Below, one piece after another: positions 56,390 to 64,000 of a DNA stretch of 64,000 nucleotides; the first letter of the stretch is position 1, and every line of letters begins with the position of its first letter. The position numbers and the translations under genes were made by a program. The DNA is from Streblospio benedicti (Eukaryota; Annelida; Polychaeta; Spionida; Spionidae). The stretch is taken from the NCBI GenBank assembly GCA_019095985.1, contig CM032661.1, positions 13,492,885 through 13,556,884 of the forward strand, read 5' to 3'. The notes below the pieces were generated by a model. The model was not told the DNA's origin. It saw nothing but the letters and a program-made list of their open reading frames with translations, and searched no databases.

Positions 56390-56923
56390 TATATCACGCC
56401 ACATCACAAGCACTAATTAATAGAGGGTTTTTGGATAATGAACGTCAAAGAGTGATACGTTCTGGGGTTGGATGCAACTGCCTTTAAGGGTGTGCATGGG
56501 TATAATTTACCTCAAATCCACCAATATAAAACAACCTAAATTTATGAAAATCGCAAATCTAAATAACCACTAAAACATGTATGGGGTAAATCGCAAATAT
56601 TTAAAGTTGAAAAATTAACGTGTATTCTAAATATCAAATCAGAAACCATGTGTGAGCCAACAGTTAACCAACGGTATTTTCTACACATGAAAACCATCAG
56701 TACTCCAAGCATTTTCTTGACTTTTTCAGTTACATACATGGTTCATACATGTATAGTATTCCACAGCTCAATTAGGTTTCAAACGATTCCTGCTACAATT
56801 CTACTTAAATCTCTGATAAAAGTCACTACAAAAACATGTGCAACAAAAGTGAAAAGGGTCTACATGAGTCTTCAATATTTTCCAGTCACAAATATCACAG
56901 CAATGCCAGAATATACTCTGTCC

Positions 56924-63423
<6,500 letters not shown>

Positions 63424-64000
63424 CTAAAAACAACAAAAAACGTATATTTATGCAGATATACATGTACAATATATCAATTCATTGCTAGTGTGGTAGTTTA
63501 ATATATAAAATAATATGTTATAATTTCTATTACTTTTGAAATTGTTGAAACCACTAGATATGATTGCCATCAGTCCAACAATGTTATTAACCTACACCCA
63601 CGAAATTTGATGATGTGTTGGTCTTTAAACTTATGTCAGAATGTGATGTGCACATCAACTTGTCTGTCTGACTTGACGTCAACCCCTAGTTATTGGCAGT
63701 GCACAAGCTGTTTGCGCCATCAAAAAACATTTATTAACATTTACTTTAAACAAATAATTATTAATTCTCTAAGATAGTTTTCTCCACTACAACCAGATAT
63801 AACATTAATGTATGTGCTTTTTGGGAGATATTTGGATGTTGCAAATAACTTGAGAACTATCAATAACATGGGTTTGATGTCTACAAAAATTCCGTTCATA
63901 AATAAAATTTCATTTATTTATTAGAGCATCAATCGCACTGTTCGGCCATACACGCAATCTGTGAATTGTACATATGATGTCACTAAATTTCACGTCATAC
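63424..64000 (-). other. TMEM231 intron 1, partial
   Basis: No sequence resembling the TMEM231 N-terminal exon is found on the minus strand to the window edge, so this is taken as intron. No other feature is seen. Confidence 0.6.

Overview
The window is AT-rich animal nuclear DNA. Genes are split into many small exons with GT-AG introns of about 0.1-4.5 kb, and introns and spacers are full of retroelements, MITE-like elements, SINEs and microsatellites. The proteins are clearly metazoan but far from vertebrate orthologues. A marine invertebrate (mollusc- or brachiopod-like, or an invertebrate deuterostome) fits best; the sequence alone does not decide. There is one 100-N assembly gap (17048-17147).

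Layout: 1-17047 has no protein gene I can support. It holds diverged dispersed repeats, a CpG-rich patch, a microsatellite, two copies of a tRNA-derived SINE and a foldback element. A LINE reverse-transcriptase remnant (17148 to about 18055, minus) ends just before TMEM67. TMEM67 (meckelin, plus, 18145-36682) can be rebuilt as 27 coding exons with every splice phase consistent, giving 1063 aa. About 4.3 kb of non-coding DNA follows. A glutaminase-family gene (plus, 40999-52441) can be rebuilt as 16 exons giving 570 aa, ending in ankyrin repeats. Its last two exons and 3' flank are repeated at 54649-56389 behind a LINE fragment. TMEM231 (minus, 63423-56924) supplies six exons; its first exon lies beyond the right edge. 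Its 4.5-kb intron holds a Helitron-like element, a LINE and long AT/TATG microsatellites.

How the genes relate: TMEM67 and TMEM231 both encode membrane proteins of the MKS/B9 module of the ciliary transition zone, and here they lie about 20 kb apart in convergent orientation. The gene between them is the most unusual: it keeps the whole glutaminase fold plus ankyrin tail, but the catalytic Ser of the Ser-x-x-Lys pair is Ala. Three further substrate-pocket positions are changed (Tyr to His, Tyr to Phe, Val to Arg), and the modelled N-terminus has no mitochondrial leader. I read it as a candidate glutaminase pseudoenzyme under protein-level constraint.
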